A DNA stretch of 64,000 bases from Gymnogyps californianus (GCF_018139145.2 NC_059475.1:11022437-11086436), one strand, 5' to 3'; positions 1 through 12,105 are shown, numbered from the stretch's first letter. Translations and numbers: made by a program. The notes: generated by a model from the letters alone, not told the origin.

Positions 1-3000
1 AAAAACATGCCAGCTAATTCCAAAATTAAGCACCATTGTTCACAGCACCATGAGGTGAATGAATGGCGAGAGATTCCACCAAGGGAATAACTGTGATGTC
101 TATAATGTTAAGGAATAATCTGGCACCAAAAATACCCAAGGCCATACTGGCTGGTGATTCAAACATGAAGCATATCAAAACGCTACTGATAAGCTAAATT
201 AACAGATAGCTTATCTGAAGCATATACTAGCCATATGGTGCCACAACTTCTGTTGCCTGTTGCTGGCATAACAATAGGCTACTGCAGTCTTAGACTGGAA
301 GCACTATTTGACAAACTGTCAACAGCATTTTTATTTTTTGCAGAGCTCTAGGGCAATGGTGCACTCACCTATTTGCATTTTTTTTAAACAGGTGAACAAA
401 GAGTAAACCAGATGTCAACTTTAGAAATCGAGCTGTCTGGATCAGGAGATTTAACAGAGGCAGGCATACTGCTACAGCTCAAACCTAGACAATGAGCTTT
501 TCTAAAAACACTCTGGCCTAGGGGAGTGGCTATTTAAAACACTTGGCTTCTTTTATTTCAGCACTATGGAAGTGAATTCTGCTCTTAAGTGCCAGCTCAG
601 ATGAAGTCATTTTGTTTCACTGGGGCTTTCTTTGCATTTTAGAAATGTAGCATGTACTGTAGTAAAGGAAAAGACAAGTATGACAAAAAAAATTCTGGTT
701 CTTTTTCAGCTAGAAGCTGGGTAAAATGGGGGGGGGGGGAAACTAACAATTTGATCACATACAAAAAAAAAAAAACAAATAAAAAAAATCTATGAAAGGA
801 TAATTCAAGTGCAAGTTAAATGAAATTTATTTTCCCCTCTTAAAAAAAAAAAAAACACCACTTTTGAAAGCTTTAGAAAGACCTGGTATTTACAACCCCC
901 TCAAGCTCCACGAAGACAAGGTGTGAATACTGACCGATAAGGAAGATTTACAATGGGACTTTAATATGTTACAGAAACACAATCGGTTAATATCAAAAAC
1001 ATCATGAAAGTTGTCTTCTTGCTTTATTTAAGAAAATGAAATCTTTGTTACTTACATACTATTTGAGGAAAAATCTTTTACTAACAACACAGTAATCCAC
1101 TCAGTCATTTGAAAAATTGACAAAATTAAAACTACTGTCAATCAATATATAGTAGATCGGTCTATGGTATTCAATTATGAAAATGTGTTTTTAGTTGCGT
1201 TCTGCAGCAGTGTGAAAGACATAATGAGAAAAATAGATAACTTTCTGTTCTAATAATCTGTTCTGCTTTGATAGGCAGTTATGGGAACATATTTATTTTC
1301 TGAATTATACCCAGCTAAGTCTGTAGCATTTTTAGATTATCTTTTCAAATTGTTCTTGAACATTCTCAGTTTAAAAAAAAAAAAAAAAAACTCCTTTCAT
1401 GTTAAGTTGAGATTGCACTTGAACTCTTTCCAAAAGCCAGAGCTGTACTGAATTATGATAATTAGAAAGCTGTGCGCATAAAAGGCAGCACAGTTGATGC
1501 ATTTAAAAAAGTTCATGCCAGAGAATATAAGTTCAATATGTTCTCACATAATTAACATTTCCCATCATTAGCAGCAGTTTTCAGTTCATGTATCTGTAAA
1601 AACAACAGCACTCATCATTGTTTTAGATTCCCAGTCAATAGCATTTTAATAGTTTTACACATAATCCTAAACTTTCCTTCCCTTCCCCCTCCCAGCACAC
1701 TGAGATTTCACATTCTACCTTCTGACCTGCTAGCCTATAAACTCGTATTTTGTGCTCATATGCTTCTGCTGCCGCAAAGACTATCTCCGATTCGAAAGTT
1801 TAGTGAAGAGCTAATAAGAGCTAGAAATCTAAGAAGGCCATTTGGAAAGGTACAACAGGATGCAGAGGGAATAATCACGTTGTTCCAGTAAACAATGACT
1901 AGAAGACAAAGAACAAAAAGTTGTAGGTGATACCTTTGACTGGACAGGAGCCAAACTAAAATGGGCTGCCTCTGATGAACCCAGACACAAGCTGGAGGGA
2001 CTAGTAAATGGGGTTGCAGCCCTGCACCAACCGGGCAAGCGTCTATAAACCCTTTACACACTCTGCAGATTTTCATCGTGTTCTTGACGTATGTACAAAA
2101 ATTCATCTAACAAATAAGGGCATGTAGCACATGACAGGTTACTCTTTGAGACATTCCTAGGCTTCTTGTGTAGAATATCTCAAATTAGTTTTTAGGAGCC
2201 AGATTTTGTCACAGGCTCGTTTGCCTTCTTTCTCTTCCCTCCACTTCTTCAATCCCTGTATTTTAATATAATTCTAGTGGAACTTTAATAACCTGATATA
2301 GTATAAAAGTTGCTGAATCTGCATCAACACAGAGAGAAATTTTGGCTTTATCAATAACAAGATAAAACTCACAGTGATTGCAGTGGGATCAGGATTTCAT
2401 ACAAAAACAAGAGAGGTTCGGGGTATTAAATTAGAAAACTCCTAGCTGAATTTTATGCGACAAATCTGAGGAGCAGATTTGAAGTTGGTCCCTCAAAGGA
2501 CTGAAGTCTGCAACTTTTCACTCTCTTGTGTTTTGGAAATGAGCAATCATTAAAACCAAACACAAAATTATTCCAGGAAATATTATTCCATCCTTGTTCC
2601 ACTTGCAAAAGTCAAAAGGAGTTTTGTGCAAGAACAGAGAGTAAGATATGGTCATAAAGTGGGAATTTATTGCAGAGATTTTTCTTCTAAAAGTGTGTCT
2701 TCAGCGTGGCTGAGTCGGTTGGCTTTACAATAAATAATGCCATTAATCCGTTCATATATCACAGGATACAATTTAAATTATACAGTACTTGCATAAACTG
2801 CCACAAAACCTCTAACAGCCATTTCTTTCAGGGAGATGATTTACCTCTTGCAGGTTCTAAAATTTTGTTGAGACTCACTTAAATTATTTTTTTTTTAATA
2901 GTAAATGACTGTAGTTTAGGAATATAAAACATTCCTACTTGAGGCAAGCACTAATGGCAAAGTGCAGCATGGTGACAAAACAGTAATGAAATCTCAAATC

Positions 3001-6000
3001 CCAGAAATAAGTAACTACTATTTCTCTCATGCAAAAATAGGTCCCTCTGATGAACTGGGGATTTCAAAATCATTTTTAAAGGGCCAATTTGCACCCTCAT
3101 TACAGCCAACGTAATACAGCAACAGGCCATATGAAGTCGACAGAATTAACCTGAATTTAGACCAGATTTTTAAAAAGTCAGCCCTCATCTCATATTTGCA
3201 CATGCTATAAGTAAGAGCACAAATGGAATGAGTGACCGACTTTTAATAGAAATTTGCCTACAGATTAAAAGCAATGCAGAACATAAGCCCCGTACAAAAA
3301 TTTGAAAAAGTATGTGTGTCAAATCTGATATTCTTTTTAATCAAAGATACAGAATAGCATCCATGTCCTTCTTTAGACATCAAATATCATACTAACCATG
3401 TACATAAAGCATATGCTGTAAATATCTTAGTATTTGATCCAGCAAATGTTTATTCCTATGAGTCATCCCAGTCACCTTAACCTGAGTAAGGATTGGATCT
3501 AGCAAATCTTTTCTTCTTAAATAAACGGAATCACTTCAGAAAGACAGTTTTTAAACAATCTCTGGAAAAATATAGCATTAATATTAACGTCACAAAGAAA
3601 TACCAGATAAAAAGAGTGATGTATGTGTGTGTATACACAGTCAGAAACCACGCGTTCAAAATTTAATGTTTGAAGGTAACCTTCTCCCAACCACACACAT
3701 TCAGAACTGTACACAAAATCTTCATGTTTTGGAAACAGTCTTAGGCACCTTCCAATAAAATCAGATTACTTCTAGTGAAATTGTTCCAACAGTGTAACCA
3801 TCCTACTTTATAGATTGAAAACTGACAGCTGTATCGTAATACATAATTACATATTTTTACCTTTCACTTTTTTTTAAGTGAAAGACACCAGAATTTCTCT
3901 TTAACTCCAGAAGTCTTTATTACACTTTTGCCTGTACTATATCTTGAAAGTTTGCTTACAATATGATCTATAAAGGTAGCTTAAAAAGAAAGAAGGAAGA
4001 AACCTTTTTCCCCCTACATGTGACTTAACTGAGCTTAACTTTTTCAGACATGGACAAACAAAGCCTAAAAACCTCTTTAACAATATCCAAAACCACTACA
4101 CCATCCAGCAACAACAACAAAACACTAGTTACAAATTATACCAAACATGTTACACACATGCTTACACATCTCCACATATCACAATATGCTATCATTTCTC
4201 AGCTGGAAATTCACGGCGGGTCTAGTTCATACTTAAGTTTCTGTTGTTCTTTTTTAGCTGTTTAATTAAAACTCCTTTAAGCAGAGGCTGTCTTTACTAA
4301 GACTCCTGTCAAATCAAAATTTTTCCTCTGCTTCACTGCTTGTGTACATCCCCCTCAGCACTGACTAAGAAACTGAATATACAGAATATAAAACTGTAAT
4401 TTGAATCTCAAGAGCTGTTGTTACACTCTCCTGGGTGCAAAGGCTAATAATATTTACTTCACCAAAGCAGTGTATGTAAAATTGATGCTCAAAATACACC
4501 TAACGTGTTTAGCAATACAGTACTTTCCAAAGGTATTTCTAGATTACTAAGAAGAAAAATTGAAATAAATCCTTTGCATCCAAAATTTCTGCTTGGTCAG
4601 CTGATAAAAACCTGCAGCAGTCAAAATGCAGAATTATCGCTACTAGTATAGAAAATGCCTTATGACCTACTTAAAAACCAGTGCAGTGTGAAAAGACACG
4701 TTTTACCATGAAGGTGAAAAATAAATGCACCTCAAAAAAGTTTACCCTTACTGAAAATCATTTCAAAAAGTTGATTTTAAAAACTTGCAAGTTCAAAATG
4801 TGACCCAAATATAAAATCTTCAATTTTAAGAACATTCACCATATTAATTCCTGTATTTCTATTCCCAAATAAAGTATGCATATGTGTGTGTGTATATAAA
4901 TACACACACACACACACATACAAACAAACATGCAAGCTTCCCTCCCGGCCCCAGAAGTAATTTAATATACAGGTCTGTGTCAATTTTGATAGCACCATCT
5001 TACCATCAGTACAATCTAATATCCCTGTAATGGTATTCCCCAACTATTTATAGACACAGAATACATCATACATTACAGACACGCATTCCCAATCTAGGGT
5101 TATAAGAAGAATCCTACATAATTTTAAATTAAGTCCTAATGTAATTATAATCATTTTTGGGTTTATAGTCAATTGCAGGTAGCACTTAGTTATTTACATG
5201 AATTTTCCTGTAAGAGGCATTCCCACAGAGATTTCCATGTTAGATGTGCTGCATAATAACTGAACATTCAGCTAGAGAAAACAGTATTTTATCCATACAG
5301 CTCAAAAACTTTGCCATTATCTTGGTTAGATATCTCTGTAAAACCGCTAACTGGCAATACTGCATTTCTAAACTTCATCAGCACTAAGTGAAAGCAAATA
5401 TGCTTCTGTTAGACAGGAATACCGCTGTATAAGTACTTTTTTTTCCCTAAGGCTCTGCCATTTCAGCTTATGTTTCTTATATATACTATTTTACGTCAGA
5501 AAATGCCAGTACACTCTGATGTTTCTTGGCCTTTCTTTCCCAGATGGTGTTCAACAACGAACAGTTAAAAAATACTGGGAGCCATTCACATTCAGAAAGC
5601 TAGAACAGATCTGCTCCCTAACTTTCCAGCACTTCTGGAGGTCACTTTTCATTTCTTCATATCAAAGGCAGGCACTTGTTTCTAATAAGTTAACAACTCT
5701 CCTGAGAAACGTGGGTGGCTGGTATTTCATTGTTTCATAAATATTTTTATACTGTAACACCATTCAACTTAAAACAGGTTTCAAGAGGAGAAAAATCCTG
5801 TCTAGGATTATGTTCAACTGAGGCAGAAGTGCAAACTTTTTTACTTGGTAAAAACAGAGATATTTTTTCCCCCTCTCGCTTTATTTCTCCTCGTTGTTTT
5901 TGTTTAGTTGTTTGGAGCGGGCCGCTTTGTTTTAATTTTGTTACAAAAGCCGTACTGTGTAACTTTTTCCCTCCCCCTTAGAAGTGTACTTCCTTTGAAA

Positions 6001-6319
6001 ACGCTCCTTCTGTGAACAAAGGCTGCCACCGGCCCTCCGCATCAGCACTGTGGACATCTGTAGAATAGATCTCTAAAACGTAACGGATAAATAAAAACCC
6101 CTATGGTTCCTACCGAAAGGAAGTTTTCCAGGGACAATCTCCTCGGTGTTGTTGTAACTGCGACTTTGTCTTTTTTGGATACAATGTTTCTGCTGACTCC
6201 CGAAAATTTTCCACTTGAATGTGCAATTAACCAGCAGCAGCGGCAGCAGCAGCTCTGGAGAAGAAGAAGCAGCGAAAAAGGACATTCCTTCTTTCATCTT
6301 TTAGAGGAAAATAAAAGTG
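1..6319. other. Non-coding; probably TEAD1 intron 1
   Basis: AT-rich sequence with no frame resembling a known protein. Notable contents: a G run at about 728-739, A runs at about 763, 842 and 1371-1390, and a TG/CA palindrome at 4881-4920. If the CpG island is the TEAD1 promoter, this is its first intron, read on the minus strand. Small frames here (for example 1756-2106 minus) look like chance. Confidence 0.5.
4881..4920 (+). repeat. TG/CA inverted dinucleotide repeat
   Basis: A TG run, then TATATAAATA, then a CA run: two complementary dinucleotide repeats facing each other, able to form a hairpin or cruciform. Confidence 0.85.
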
Positions 6320-6500
6320 GGAAGGAAAGCAAAACTCGGGGCAGCGCACCGAGCAGAGCTCCGAGCCAGGCCGGGCCGCTCGGCAGCCCGCACCGCCGGG
6401 GGATTGCTCCTGAGGGCTGCGAGCGTCTGCGGCGAGCCCGGGGCTGCTCCTAACTTCTTGCTTCCCCGTGGAAAAAAATGTGAAAAATGCCAAGGATCGG

Positions 6501-6513
6501 TGCGCGCGTGTAC

Positions 6514-6552
<39 letters not shown>

Positions 6553-6575
6553 CGCGCGCGTGTGTGTGCGCGCCC
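6501..6575 (+). repeat. GA microsatellite flanked by alternating CG/TG tracts
   Basis: A pure (GA)n run at 6520-6550 lies between alternating purine-pyrimidine tracts (6501-6520 and 6551-6575). On the minus strand it falls in the first few hundred bases of the putative TEAD1 intron 1. Confidence 0.9.
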
Positions 6576-6612
6576 GGCTGCAGAGCAGTGACTCAGGCAA
6601 CTAAGTGCGAGC

Positions 6613-6631
6613 AGCGGCGGCGGCGGCGGCG
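6613..6631 (+). repeat. Short CGG trinucleotide run
   Basis: About six GGC units within the CpG island. Too short to be of note apart from possible length variation. Confidence 0.8.
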
Positions 6632-6874
6632 AGGGGGAGCGGAGCGGCGCGGCGCGGGGCGGGCAGCAGCCGCCTGTTGCAGCTCCGGCCGCGGCCCCGC
6701 AGCGGCAGAAACTCCGCGGGAAACAACTTCTCCCCCTGCCGCGGCCCCTCTCCCGCCTGCCTCGGCACCTGCGGGGGCGCCGGCCCCCCGGGCCGACCTC
6801 GGCCGGGACCGACCCCCCGCCCCGCCGCACAAAGCGCCGGCGGCGCGGCGTGCGCGCCCGCGGCCCCCTCTTAC

Positions 6875-6980
6875 CTCCGCGCCGCGGCCCCCCTCCGCGC
6901 ACCGCCAGCGCGCCGCGCTCCGACAGCAAACTTCGCCCGCCGCCCCCGGGCCGCCCCGGCTATTTATGGCCCCGCGCCTA
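6875..6980 (-). other. TEAD1: Putative non-coding exon 1 (TEAD1)
   Basis: Inferred. Downstream of the TATA box on the minus strand there is a consensus splice donor, CGGAG|GTAAGAGG, with the exon ending at 6875 and GTAAGA at 6874-6869. This would make a roughly 100-nt GC-rich first exon with no ATG-initiated frame. Human TEAD1 also has non-coding 5' exons. The exact start is unknown. Confidence 0.4.
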
Positions 6981-7010
6981 TTTTTAATCCGCCGCTTGGC
7001 TATTTATACC
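6958..7010 (-). promoter_or_regulatory. TEAD1: Core promoter with three AT-rich TATA/MEF2-like elements
   Basis: Within the CpG island three AT-rich boxes start at 6960, 6978 and 7000. Read on the minus strand they are CCATAAATAG, TTAAAAATAG and GTATAAATAG. The 7000-7009 box contains TATAAATA, a consensus TATA box for minus-strand transcription, placing a start near 6975-6985. The 6978-6987 box matches the MEF2 consensus YTAWWWWTAR exactly; the other two miss by one base. This supports leftward (minus) transcription. Confidence 0.6.
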
Positions 7011-7125
7011 GCGGCGGTAGGTTGCCGCGGGCCGGCGGACGGAGCCCTCGGAGGATGAGTTGCTGCCCGGCCGGCGGCGGGGCGGGCCGGGCTCCCGGCC
7101 GGGCTGCGCGGCGCCAGCGATGCGA

Positions 7126-7152
7126 GGAATGCGCGGAATGAGGGGAGGAATG
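7126..7152 (+). promoter_or_regulatory. Triple GGAATG (MCAT/TEAD) motif cluster
   Basis: Three copies of GGAATG (the complement of the MCAT core CATTCC, the TEAD-family binding motif) at 7126-7131, 7135-7140 and 7147-7152, all in the same orientation. The first two are separated by exactly 3 bp, a spacing reported for cooperative TEAD dimers. The cluster is about 120-150 bp upstream of the putative minus-strand TATA box. Confidence 0.6.
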
Positions 7153-7371
7153 AAATGAACGCGGGAGCGGGGCGGCCGCGGGGCGGAGCGCGGCCCGCCG
7201 CCCCCTGCGGCCGCGGGCGGGCGGGCGGGGCGGCGGGCGGGGCCTCCGCGCCGCGCTGACCTCATAGGGGAGCCCGCGGGAGCGGGCCCGGCAGGAGGGG
7301 AGAGGGGAAGGGGAGCCCGCGGCACCGCGGCCACCCGGCTGGCGGGCGTCTGCCGTGCCACGCCACGCCAC

Positions 7372-7515
7372 GGGGTCCCGCAACGGGGTCTGCAGCGCTT
7401 TGCAAAAGGGCTTGCAACGGGGGTCTGCAACGGGCTCTGCAACACGGTTTGCAACGCTTTGCAACAGAGTTCAAAGTATGGGGTCGCAATAGGGGTCTGC
7501 GGTGGATTGCAATGG
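7372..7515 (+). repeat. Degenerate minisatellite with TTGCAAC core
   Basis: About twelve imperfect units of 10-14 bp built on GGGTCTGCAAC or GCTTTGCAAC, at the upstream edge of the CpG island. Copies differ by a few bases, so the array is old or continually reshaped. The core resembles a C/EBP half-site, but function is unproven. Confidence 0.75.
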
Positions 7516-9917
7516 GCCACAGGAGCTGGCTGGGCCCTGGACCCTGCTGGATGGGGAGGCTGCCCTGGGAAGCCCAGCTTACCCGCACATACATCCAACC
7601 CCTGGGTGCACCGAAGAGCCCTGTGCAAACTAACACCTGCCAATCCCTAGGAAATGCAGGCCTGTGCCCAGAAGGCCACTCGCAGCACCCCAGGGCCCAA
7701 CAGAGCCCCAGAGCAGGGGGTGAGCAGGAAGGCTTTGTATACATCACACCCCAAATCAACGTGGACATAGCATGTCCCAGGGGTCCACAGTCTTCACCCT
7801 GAATCCAGGTCACAACCTTTCTCACAAAACTGGCCCCAGCTTCAGATTTCACAATGCAAGTTTTGCACCACTCTAGTTGTGAGCCTAAGTGCCGTTAGAC
7901 TATCTTTACCCTTCTTGTACTGGCGCAACCCATCCCCCAGAAATACTCCCCAAGCAGTATCATAAGGCATGCGTCCTTCAGTTAACAATCCGCTACCTTA
8001 TGGAAATAATCACAGGGCAGGCACAGCTGTTGTGCTTGTGAAAATCCTTATTTGCATAAGCAAAACACATAACTGGATACCTTGGTGCCTGTTTGTGAAA
8101 TAAATTGCCTATTTTGATGTGCAAACATACATTTTTATCCACCTTTGAAAGTTTGCCCAGCAGGGCTACCACTTCTGGAGATGTCAGGAAAATCACATTA
8201 CAACCTCAGAAGAACCACACGTTGGTATCATCAGACAGCATTAACATGCTCACATTGCGTGTAACTTCATGGCATGCTGGTGGAATTCACAATAAATGCC
8301 CTGTGTATTACTTGTGTATGACATTAAGAAAAGATGCCAAGCATATCTCTCTGTGAATATGAGAAACATGCTTGTCCTGGTGCTTTCCCAGTACCAATCT
8401 TGTAAGACAGCCATGCTGATAACAGCCACCATTTTATCTTGTGACTGACCCAGGAGCCTCCTGAAAACAAGTCACTTAAAGCTCACTGCTGTTCACACAG
8501 AGGCTGCGACAGTTTTTTACCTTTGTGGACCAGGCACAGAGTGTGTATGAGAGGCAGTGCAAGCAGAAGATGCAATGTTCCCACTGATCACCCGAATGAT
8601 ACTAACTGAAATCTACTAAAACCCAACTCTACAGAAATGGCATGCAACAAGTAACAGTATCAAATGAAGCCAAAGTTTGAGCAGGTGTTGGTCAAAGGAT
8701 TGGGAGAATGCAAAAATGAACATAATTTAGGATATTTTTTCCCCACACCATTCCACACTGGCTGAAAAATTTCTTACCCAAAGTAGGCTACAAGGAACCC
8801 CCTCACACACACACAGAATTTTTTTTCTCTTCCCCTCCTTCTTTCCAAATAGCTCTAGTAATGTTATCTAATAAGTGTCTGAGTGCCTGCACAATCTGTA
8901 AAATTCAATCACTTTGCAGATGTCTATATGAAAGCCATAGTCTCTTGAGTGTACCCAAAGTTTACCAACTCTTTTCCAAAGCTGGAACAGAAAAATGGGA
9001 AAAAACATTGCCCCCTAACACCTATACCATAGATTTTTTAGTCACTAGACTTAAACTCACTCCATTATGTTGACTGCATGCACAGAAATGTGAAATGTCT
9101 TTAAATGAATGCGATTTTTTTTTCCATAAGGCTTGCAGAGAAAGTACCAACAATACTAACTCTAATTTCTATGCCTGTGCAGGGCCCAAAAGGTATCATA
9201 GCTCTGTACACATGGAGGGAGAATAGCAAATTTTTGGACAATGGATAAATAGAGTTTGAAAACTTCTTGCCTATAGCAGTTCTCACAAATGAAAGTGATG
9301 AAAAAATTGCAGGATTATGCTCTCCTAGTGGAAAAGAAAAAAAGGGGGTTGTTTCTACTGAGTGGTTGTGGATGAACACAAAACTCAAACCAAGTTGTAG
9401 CTGTTTGCCCGTATCTGCAGACAGACAGTTCAGTAGCTCTTTTGCCACTCAGAACTCTTTCAAGAAGAATAATTAAATTTACCTGATGCCTGCGCATTTT
9501 GCTGTTAACTGCGAGCAGCAGGAAAAGCTCATAAAATTCTGATTATTTCTCAGGTTCTGAAACTTTGTATGTTAGTGTTCTTCACAGGCAGTGAGGTCTC
9601 AAAAACAAATGCTTGGGGAAGACTGGAGGTCTTCCATTAGCCCAATGTAAAAGTTCATCCACAATCCACAGTTTCCAACTCAAGGCTGAGTCCTGACAAT
9701 AGCTCACTCACTGGCAACTATACCAATTAAAATACCAAAACTGAGGCCAAGATGAACAGCAAACTGGTATGGTGACTAAATCATGGCACTTGCTGAGCAT
9801 ATAGGTCTGTGGGCCAGCGAGCTCCAGATAAAGCCAATAGCCTCTGAACACTGAGGTAGGGAAACTCTGTCAAGTATTGATCTTTCTTGCCTCTTGGCTC
9901 ACATATCCTGTAGGTTG
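7516..9917. other. Intergenic, nothing recognised
   Basis: Upstream flank of the CpG island. It becomes AT-rich after about 7.9 kb. The frames at 7449-7802 and 7262-7852 are compositional leftovers of GC-rich sequence. Confidence 0.6.
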
Positions 9918-9918
9918 T

Positions 9919-9960
9919 CATGTCATGCCATGCCATGCCATGCCATGTCATACCATACCA
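9919..9960 (+). repeat. CATGC pentanucleotide microsatellite
   Basis: About eight units of CATGC and its variants CATGT and CATAC in tandem, degenerating to CATAC at the right end. Confidence 0.9.
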
Positions 9961-10385
9961 TATTGGCAGTCACTTCAGAAAATACATACCTGGAATCCCA
10001 ATGAATTTCTGACAGAAAAAAATTGTGTACTGGGGAGTGAGAGGTCTGTGCGTTTTGATAGAATGTGAGGGTGAGGAAAGACAACATCAGTATCATCCAG
10101 CCTGTTAGTCCAGCCACTGCCTTCATGCGAGGGTAGGCTTCTTTGGAGGCCCTGTGGATGAAGAAGAAAGGTACATTGGAGGCACATTCATACACAGAGA
10201 ACTTTCTCTGATGAACTGCCTGCCCTGTGTTTATTGATGAATGGCTTCTTCAGGCACACAGGTGCGCTGAGAATTACAAAAGCTGAAGAAAACAAAGGGA
10301 CATTGGGACAAGCCCAGACAGGGGCATTTCCTGGGGACAAATGCTTATCTCAGCTAGAAAGGAGACATACAAGTGGGGAATATGG

Positions 10386-10780
10386 GAAAATATATTCAGA
10401 AAGAGAAAGAATGAGATTCAAGAGACAGACACCGATACAAAGGCTTCAGGGAGAGAGACTGGGGAAAGAGAGGAGACACAGAAAAGAGGAGAGAAGGGAA
10501 AGTGAGAGAAATATTTGTGACTATAGAAGGAAGGCAGGAAGAATAAAAAGCAAGTTTAAAAAGGGGGATAAAAATGGAGAAAGGGAAACCTGAAGAAGAA
10601 AAGGAATCAATGGGGCAGAAAGAACAGCTGAAGGGAAACCAGCTGGGAGAGCAAGGGAGACTGTAGTTTATGAGAATAAAAATAGGAAGTAGTAGAAACA
10701 GGAGATGGCAGTGAGGAAAGGGAATTAGCTTAACAATGAAAGGAGTAAGGTAAGGAAGGATAGAAAGAACAAGCAAAAGA
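10386..10780 (+). repeat. Purine-rich, strand-asymmetric stretch
   Basis: About 400 bp in which the plus strand is mostly A and G (many GAAAGAGA, GGAAGG and AGAAAAGG blocks). The bias removes stop codons and gives a 119-codon plus frame (10234-10593) and an opposing 126-codon minus frame. Both have low-complexity proteins and are not genes. Confidence 0.7.
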
Positions 10781-12105
10781 ATATACAGTTAGAGAATAAA
10801 GGTCTGTAGTACTATCAAGTCTTGCATTTGTCAGTGAAATATTATTTTGAGTGCAAGTCCTGTTGAGACTGGGGCGGAGGCAAGTGCGAACATACTTAAA
10901 GATAAGATGGAGGCTGGATTGTGGTTTACATATAGGAACCACTTTTGTCTTCATTAATGAGACCACTGATAGTAGGGGGCATTAGGGAGCCTAACAGAAG
11001 AGTTGTAGTTCCCTTCCCCTTTGCCATTAGCTATACCAGGTACAGGGCATATAACTTCCATGTTTCATCCCAGCCACCCAAAAATAGATGATGCTTTTAA
11101 GTCTCCAAGAGATGAAACAGTACTCAAAGATAAAGGGTTAACAGAATTCCTAGTTTACTCTAGGAATAAGTAAACTCTCATCTGCCTAGAGAGTACTGGC
11201 AGACGAAAGCAAGATGGCCTTTGCAAATTCTAGATCCAGAGCCCATTTTGGATTTGGAATGAACCTCAAAGCTCAACAATGCTTGGATACAGTGTTTTCG
11301 TTACAAACACTGAAAGAATTTTAAAACTTTGTATTTGGATTGCAGTTCAGATTAGGAAAACTGCTAATCTCAGGAAATGCTTAAAAGCGGTTAATCTATA
11401 GTGTGCAAAGAATTAAATAGCCAAATCAATGTGTTGTTGAACATGCCAACAAAAATACTATGGGGAAGCTGTAATGTAATGGAACAGAGCTCTCCATATT
11501 ATAAATCTAGCTGCTGAGCTTTGTAAAGCAGCAGACAGTGTAAAGAATGAAAACAAATAACAGTTTAATAATGAATTACAATAATTGAGTTGAGAGGAAA
11601 CCAGGACATGAACCACGGCCTCAGAGCCCAACTGAGTTAAAATAGTACAGAGAGTGGAAATATATAATTTCAGGCAATTCTTGTTGCTTATTTCTGAAGG
11701 TGAACTGAGAGATTTTAAAATTACACGACCAGAGTCCAGGGCTGTGTATTTCTCCCATTGATGAAATCACTAACATCACAATGGTGTGGCTCTAGTCCTG
11801 CTTTAGAGCAAACAATATAAGCACAGCAGCCTATTCCTTCTACTGATAGCAATAATTCTTAGCACCACTGATTGAAACAAATTGCTGTGAAAACCACTTG
11901 GGTGGTTGGGCTTTTAAAAAATATTTTGCACTACAGATTTTGTTGTGTTACCATCATTTTCTGCTGGGGGAAAAAAGGAGAAAAAATTTCCTATTCAAAT
12001 TCCCAAAGAATCTCTTTTCTTTGATTCACCAAAACTTCAGGTTTCTGAGCACTTCTCAGCCTGCTTAATATGCAAATGGCATATTTTGTTCCCTCCCTTC
12101 ACTTT

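Larger units (their letters stand above)
6320..7440. promoter_or_regulatory. TEAD1: CpG island (putative TEAD1 promoter region)
   Basis: About 1.1 kb of very GC- and CpG-rich DNA in an otherwise AT-rich window. It contains GC boxes, a CGG run (6613-6631), a GA microsatellite and AT-rich promoter elements. It is the only CpG island in the window. TEAD1 lies next to PARVA, downstream and on the same strand, in other amniotes, so the island, about 38 kb downstream of the PARVA stop, fits the TEAD1 5' end. The gene name is inferred from synteny only, since no TEAD1 coding exon is present. Open frames here are by-products of the composition. Confidence 0.75.

Noticed and set aside
6320..7440. CpG island as the PARVA promoter
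   Set aside because: PARVA is on the minus strand and its 5' end lies beyond 64000, so this island is far downstream of it.
6317..7643. Long overlapping frames in the CpG island (up to 219 codons)
   Set aside because: Several frames on both strands are open at once, with Arg/Pro/Ala/Gly-rich products. This is a consequence of GC-rich composition, not coding.
10234..10776. 119-codon plus and 126-codon minus frames
   Set aside because: Both are low-complexity products of a purine-rich stretch, with no domain or splice context.
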